64,000 nt of DNA from CALMEC01 sp963706315. GTDB lineage: Bacteria > Actinomycetota > Thermoleophilia > Miltoncostaeales > Miltoncostaeaceae. The notes beneath the pieces were generated by a model. That model was given only the letters and a program-made list of their open reading frames with translations. It was not told the DNA's origin and made no database searches. The stretch spans positions 744,001 through 808,000 of the forward strand of contig CAVPMA010000015.1 of assembly GCA_963706315.1 (NCBI GenBank). Direction: 5' to 3'. Positions 60,244 through 64,000 of the stretch are shown in pieces (the stretch's first letter is position 1; each line of letters begins with the position of its first letter). A program made the translations under genes and the position numbers.

Positions 60244-60960
60244 ATGCCGAAGCACGGGAAGCGCTATCGCGAGGCCGACGCGGCCATCGAGCCGGGCACG
60301 CTCTACGCGCCGCTCGACGCGATGCGACTCATCAAGGACCAGGAGCTCAGCAAGTTCGACGCGACGGTCGAGGTGCACTTCCGCCTCGGGGTCAACGTGC
60401 GTCACGCCGACCAGCAGCTTCGCGGCACCATCGCGCTCCCCCACGGCACCGGCCGCGAGGTGACCGTCGCGGTGTTCGCCGAGGGCGACAAGGCCCGCGA
60501 GGCCGAGGCCGCCGGCGCCGACGTGGTCGGCGGCGCCGACCTCGCCAAGCGCGTGCAGGAGGGCTTCACCGACTTCGACGTCGCGATCGCCACGCCGGAC
60601 ATGATGGGCGAGGTCGGCAAGCTCGGCCGGGTGCTGGGGCCCGCGGGCAAGATGCCGAACCCGAAGACCGGCACGGTCACCTTCGACATCGCGAAGGCCG
60701 TGGGCGACGTGAAGGGCGGAAAGGTCGAGTACCGCACCGACCGCACCGGCATCGTCCACCTCGGGATCGGCAAGCGCTCGTTCAGCGTCGAGCAGCTCGT
60801 CGAGAACTACCAGACGGTGCTCGACGAGATCCTCCGGGCGAAGCCCGCGGCGGCGAAGGGCCGCTACATCAGGTCCATCACGCTCACGCAGACGATGGGT
60901 CCGGGCATTCCGCTGGACACCACCAGGACGCAGAACCTGCTCGAGGAGGTCGCCGCGTAG
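60244..60960 (+). CDS. rplA: Ribosomal protein L1
   Basis: A 238-residue L1: KHGKRYREADAAIEPGTLYA, VEVHFRLGVNVRHADQQLRG, RVLGPAGKMPNPKTGTVTFD and KGGKVEYRTDRTGIVHLGIG. L1 is a ribosomal L1-stalk protein and also represses its own operon in many bacteria. Thirteen bases after rplK. Confidence 0.97.
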   Translation: MPKHGKRYREADAAIEPGTLYAPLDAMRLIKDQELSKFDATVEVHFRLGVNVRHADQQLRGTIALPHGTGREVTVAVFAEGDKAREAEAAGADVVGGADLAKRVQEGFTDFDVAIATPDMMGEVGKLGRVLGPAGKMPNPKTGTVTFDIAKAVGDVKGGKVEYRTDRTGIVHLGIGKRSFSVEQLVENYQTVLDEILRAKPAAAKGRYIRSITLTQTMGPGIPLDTTRTQNLLEEVAA

Positions 60961-60974
60961 CGGCAGCCGCATCG

Positions 60975-61085
60975 ACAGGGTCCGACCAAAGACCCACGGG
61001 GGCGGCATCAGCCGCCTGAAACCGGCCGAAAGGCCCCCCGTGCGAGGTCGGCGACCAGGCTCCGGCATGCTGCCGGGCCTCGTGT
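60975..61085 (+). promoter_or_regulatory. Ribosomal protein L10 leader
   Basis: In the rplA-rplJ gap, CACGGGGG pairs with CCCCCCGTG around two internal hairpins (GGCGGCATCAGCCGCC type and GGCCGAAAGGCC), and a further GGC(T)CCGGCATGCTGCCGG hairpin follows. This matches the position and general architecture of L10 leaders, where L10-L12 binds to regulate rplJL. Structural call from visible pairings only. Confidence 0.7.
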
Positions 61086-61116
61086 CGTCGCCACGCGGGG
61101 CGAGTGACACGAGGAG

Positions 61117-61932
61117 GTGACAGAACTGAACCGCGATGAAAAGGCCCAGGTTGTGGAGGCCGTCGCCGACCGGCTCGAACGAACCGAGACGGTGCTGGCA
61201 GCGGATTTCCGTGGCCTGACGGTTGCGGAGCTTGCCGAGCTCCGGCAGCGCCTGCGCGAGGCGGAGGCCGAGATGGCCGTCGTCAAGAACACCCTGTCCC
61301 GTCGGGCAGCCGACAAGACCGGGCGTTCGGCGCTCATCCCGTACCTGCAGGGCCCCACCGGGCTCGTGTGGGTCGACGGCGACCCGGCGCGAGCGGCGAA
61401 GGCGCTGTCGGACTTCGCCAAGGCCCACCAGGACGTCTTCTCGATTCGGGGCGGCGTCCTCGGAGCGGAGGACCTCCCTGCCCCGAGCATCGTACGGCTC
61501 GCGAGCCTGCCGTCCCGGGACCAGCTCCTGGCACAGCTGGCCGGCGCGATCGCGTCGCCGCTGTCCGGGCTCGCAGGCCGGCTCAACAGCCTGGTCGGCA
61601 ACCTGGCGCGCACGCTGGCGGCGGTCCGCGACTCCGGTGCGCTCGCCCCCGGCGAGGCCCCCGCTCCCGCGGCCGAAGCGACGGCGGCGGACGAGGCTCC
61701 GGCCGCACCGGCGGCCGAGGCCCCGTCGACCGGCGAGCCACAGGAGGCCGCACCCGTCGAGGTGGCCGCGGACGAGACCCAGGTCGCCGAGGCAGCCGAT
61801 GCCCCGGCCGGCGACGCGGCCGAACCGAGTGTCGAGGCACCAGCGGACGAGCCCTCGGGCGACGTCTCCGCCGATGAGCAGTCCGCAGCCGACTCACCCG
61901 CCGAGGGCGAGTCCGACAACCCCGAAAGCTGA
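61117..61932 (+). CDS. rplJ: Ribosomal protein L10 with long acidic C-terminal extension
   Basis: A 271-residue L10. The first about 177 residues are standard: NRDEKAQVVEAVADRLERTE, LAADFRGLTVAELAELRQRL, AVVKNTLSRRAADKTGRSAL, and a C-terminal helix that binds L7/L12. The last about 94 residues are an Ala/Glu/Pro/Asp-rich extension (ADEAPAAPAAEAPSTGEPQE), absent from the usual 160-180 residue protein. A second flexible stalk-like tail is possible. Confidence 0.95.
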   Translation: MTELNRDEKAQVVEAVADRLERTETVLAADFRGLTVAELAELRQRLREAEAEMAVVKNTLSRRAADKTGRSALIPYLQGPTGLVWVDGDPARAAKALSDFAKAHQDVFSIRGGVLGAEDLPAPSIVRLASLPSRDQLLAQLAGAIASPLSGLAGRLNSLVGNLARTLAAVRDSGALAPGEAPAPAAEATAADEAPAAPAAEAPSTGEPQEAAPVEVAADETQVAEAADAPAGDAAEPSVEAPADEPSGDVSADEQSAADSPAEGESDNPES

Positions 61933-61961
61933 TAACACGTACCACGAGGAGTGACAACGAG

Positions 61962-62354
61962 ATGGCGATGACGACTGAAGAGTGGATTGACGAGCTGAAG
62001 GGGATCTCGGTGCTCGAGCTCTCCGAACGGATCAAGGCGCTGGAGGAGGCCTTCGGGGTCACCGCGGCGGCTCCCGTGGCGGCGGCGGCGGCTCCGGCCG
62101 CGGCCGGCGACGGCGGCGGGGGCGGCGCCGCCGAGGAGGAGCAGAGCTCCTTCACGGTGGTGCTCGAGGGCGCCGGCGACAAGAAGATCCAGGTCATCAA
62201 GGTGGTCCGTCAGGTCACCGGGCTGGGTCTCAAGGAGGCGAAGGACCTCGTCGACGGTGCCCCGGGCAACGTCAAGGAGGGCGTCGCGAAGGACGAGGCC
62301 GACAAGATCAAGGCGGACCTCGAAGAGGCCGGCGCGAGCGTGAGCGTCAAGTAG
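61962..62354 (+). CDS. rplL: Ribosomal protein L7/L12
   Basis: A 130-residue protein: N-terminal dimer helix EEWIDELKGISVLELSERIK, an Ala-rich hinge (AAPVAAAAAPAAAGDGGGG), and a C-terminal factor-binding domain KIQVIKVVRQVTGLGLKEAK, DLVDGAPGNVKEGVAKDEAD. Standard for the family. It ends in a terminator rather than leading into rpoB. Confidence 0.97.
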   Translation: MAMTTEEWIDELKGISVLELSERIKALEEAFGVTAAAPVAAAAAPAAAGDGGGGGAAEEEQSSFTVVLEGAGDKKIQVIKVVRQVTGLGLKEAKDLVDGAPGNVKEGVAKDEADKIKADLEEAGASVSVK

Positions 62355-62360
62355 CTCCCT

Positions 62361-62400
62361 CGAGGTACCGCCCCGGCCGACCGGCCGGGGCGGTACCTCG
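62361..62400 (+). terminator. Strong hairpin terminator after rplL
   Basis: CGAGGTACCGCCCCGGC and GCCGGGGCGGTACCTCG are a 17-bp perfect inverted repeat around a 6-base loop, beginning seven bases after the rplL stop. No U-tract follows. Confidence 0.85.
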
Positions 62401-62675
62401 CCGCGCCCGCACCCAGGGCCCCGGCGGGTCGCAGCGCATGCCAGATTCGCATCGCGCTCCCCACGGGCTGATCGACCGTTCCCGAGCCCCGCCGCGCCGG
62501 CCATCGGCGGGAACGTCAAGAATTCTCGGGTGTTGCCGATGACAAATCTGTAGAAACTTCTCCACGTGATCGTGGTGCAGGTTTTGTGGTTTCTGGAGTT
62601 TTTGTCGTAGAATCCTAAGAGAAGTGCAAAACGTCGCCCCGGATGGCGGCCCAACCTCACGGATGAGGAAGCGCA
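62401..62675. other. Intergenic region before the S8 protease gene
   Basis: Shifts from GC-rich to an AT-rich stretch (62540-62630) that holds the promoter described separately. No gene seen. Confidence 0.5.
62584..62613 (+). promoter_or_regulatory. Sigma-70-type promoter of the S8 protease gene
   Basis: TTGTGG (62584-62589) and TAGAAT (62608-62613) are separated by 18 bases, about 63 bases before the ATG at 62676, in a strongly AT-rich patch for this genome. Confidence 0.6.
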
Positions 62676-64000
62676 ATGGACTCGACAGGACGTCGAACTC
62701 GGCACGGATGGCAATGGGGTGTGACCGCGGTTGCCGCCGCGGCTGCGGTCACGCTCCCGCTCGCTGCGGCATCGAGCATCCACGCGGAGGCCGCCCCGCC
62801 GGACATCGGCGTGATCGTGCAGGAGTTCGCCGGCACGGGGCAGGGTCCCGAGAACGCCGTCGCCCGCCTCGGCGGCTCGGTCACCCGGGAGATCCCGCTC
62901 ATCCACGGCTTCTCGGCCAAGCTCCCGGCGACCGCCCTGGCGGCGCTGCGCGGTACGCGCGGCGTGCGGGCGGTCACCGAGGACCGGCACGTCACGCTCA
63001 GCACGCCGATCGACGGGTGGGACCCGGACACCGACGCCGGCTCGCTCCAGAACATCGCCGACATCACCGGCGCCTCGCAGTTCTGGAGGCACGGCGAGAC
63101 CGGACGCGGCGTCGACGTCGCGGTCATCGACTCCGGCGTGTCGCCGGTGGAGGGCCTGGACGACCGCGACAAACTCGTCTACGGCCCCGACTTGTCGTTC
63201 GAGTCCCAGCAGGACAACACGCGCTACCTCGACACGTTCGGGCACGGCACGCACATGGCGGGGATCATCGCCGGCCGCGACTCGGTCGCGTCGCGCCGCC
63301 GTTACAGGCAGCGCCGCCAGTCCGGGTTCGTCGGCATCGCGCCGGGCGCTCGGATCGTCTCCGTGAAGGTTGCGGATCGGGGTGGGGCTGCCGATGTATC
63401 ACAGGTGATCGCGGCCATTGACTGGGTGGTCCAGCACCGCCGGAGCGGTGGCCTGAACATCCGCGTCCTCAACCTCTCCTTCGGCACCGACGGCGTGCAG
63501 GACTACCGTACCGACCCGCTCACCTACGCGGCCGAGGTCGCCTGGCGGAAGGGCATCGTCGTGGTCGTCTCCGCCGGCAACGCAGGCTTCGGCAGCGCCA
63601 AGCTCAACAACCCGGCGTACGACCCCTACGTCATCGCCGTCGGCGCGAACGACCCGAAGGGCACGATCAGCCGTTCCGACGACGAGGTGCCCGCCTGGTC
63701 GAGCGCCGGCGACGGCCTCCGCAACCCGGACCTCGTCGCGCCCGGCAAGTCGATCGTGAGCCTGAGGGTGCCCGGGAGCGGCATCGACACGATGGCTCCG
63801 GGCGGACGCGTCGGCAATTCGCGGTTCTTCCGCGGAACCGGGACCTCGCAGGCGGCTGCGGTCGTCTCCGGCTCGGTCGCGCTTCTGCTCGACCAGCGGC
63901 CGTGGCTGAAGCCCGACCAGGTCAAGGCGATCCTCACCTCCTCCGCGGACAAGCTCCCCAACGTGCAGGACCGCGCCGAGGGCGCCGGGATGATCAACCT
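62676..64000 (+). CDS. S8-family (subtilisin-like) serine protease, exported, 3' end cut by window
   Basis: The ATG at 62676 opens a frame that runs to the window edge (441 residues visible). A signal peptide (WGVTAVAAAAAVTLPLAAAS) is followed by an inhibitor-like propeptide (NAVARLGGSVTREIPLIHGF, then ALAALRGTRGVRAVTEDRHV). The catalytic triad is complete: Asp152 in VAVIDSGVSPV, His190 in FGHGTHMAGIIAG and Ser391 in GTGTSQAAAVVSG. The oxyanion Asn is in VVSAGNAGFGS. An extracellular protease. The remaining C-terminal part is not visible. Confidence 0.93.
   Translation, partial: MDSTGRRTRHGWQWGVTAVAAAAAVTLPLAAASSIHAEAAPPDIGVIVQEFAGTGQGPENAVARLGGSVTREIPLIHGFSAKLPATALAALRGTRGVRAVTEDRHVTLSTPIDGWDPDTDAGSLQNIADITGASQFWRHGETGRGVDVAVIDSGVSPVEGLDDRDKLVYGPDLSFESQQDNTRYLDTFGHGTHMAGIIAGRDSVASRRRYRQRRQSGFVGIAPGARIVSVKVADRGGAADVSQVIAAIDWVVQHRRSGGLNIRVLNLSFGTDGVQDYRTDPLTYAAEVAWRKGIVVVVSAGNAGFGSAKLNNPAYDPYVIAVGANDPKGTISRSDDEVPAWSSAGDGLRNPDLVAPGKSIVSLRVPGSGIDTMAPGGRVGNSRFFRGTGTSQAAAVVSGSVALLLDQRPWLKPDQVKAILTSSADKLPNVQDRAEGAGMIN

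Overview
The window is a high-GC stretch (roughly 70 % G+C by eye) with many GTG starts and many 1-4 base stop/start overlaps. Its right end carries the order rpmG, tRNA-Trp, secE, nusG, rplK, rplA, rplJ, rplL. Together with a form II (AYRGAGR-type) carbon-monoxide-dehydrogenase-like cluster and TreT-like trehalose synthase, this points to an actinobacterium. A deep-branching class such as Thermoleophilia would fit, but that is inference.

Left part, 1-7.5 kb, intact genes: the start of an aminotransferase (cut by the window edge); an operon-like run of TreT-like glycosyltransferase, flavin reductase, M20 peptidase and a P-loop protein; then a flavodoxin, a small membrane protein, a VOC-family protein and a short unknown protein.

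Middle part, 7.8-31.4 kb, accessory and decaying: it is bounded on the right by an intact tRNA-Lys(UUU) at 31377-31449 (minus strand). Copies of the 3' end of that tRNA recur at 26.19 and 13.77 kb, and a more diverged tRNA 3' end lies at 7.82 kb. This is the arrangement left by successive integrations into a tRNA 3' end. About ten genes here are frameshifted or truncated: a LuxR-type ATPase regulator, an acyl-CoA ligase, a streptogramin-lyase-like propeller, an ABM-like protein, an acyl-CoA dehydrogenase, a DUF11 protein, an MBL-fold hydrolase, a pentapeptide-repeat protein, an IS3-family element and a type I methylase fragment. Intact genes lie between them: a cupin, several exported proteins, a membrane protein, and a protein that joins an eCIS-core-like (DUF4157) HExxH region to a second HExxH region. 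A dispersed non-coding repeat (core CGGGAGCATGG...GAAGAGGAAATGGT) occurs about ten times here and I see no copy elsewhere in the window.

Right part, 31.5-62.4 kb, intact housekeeping and metabolic genes: SDR, pterin dehydratase and pyrD; two Ala/Pro/Glu-rich paralogues sharing an APGWPxPGEL motif, flanking bolA, a CGFS glutaredoxin and adenosine deaminase; a DUF255 thioredoxin protein; and a J-domain protein. Next is the molybdo-hydroxylase block: a MocA-like cytidylyltransferase, CoxE/CoxD-like maturation factors, XdhC/CoxI, CoxG, CoxS, CoxL, CoxM and MoaA, covering cofactor synthesis, insertion and the enzyme itself. Then come a glycosyltransferase, an Eis-like acetyltransferase, and a fatty-acid-type group (CaiC-like ligase, Hyi-like isomerase, 3-hydroxyacyl-CoA dehydrogenase, SCP2 protein). 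The transcription/translation cluster follows, with an L10 leader and an L10 that has a long acidic tail. It ends in a terminator and is followed by a secreted S8 protease instead of rpoB.
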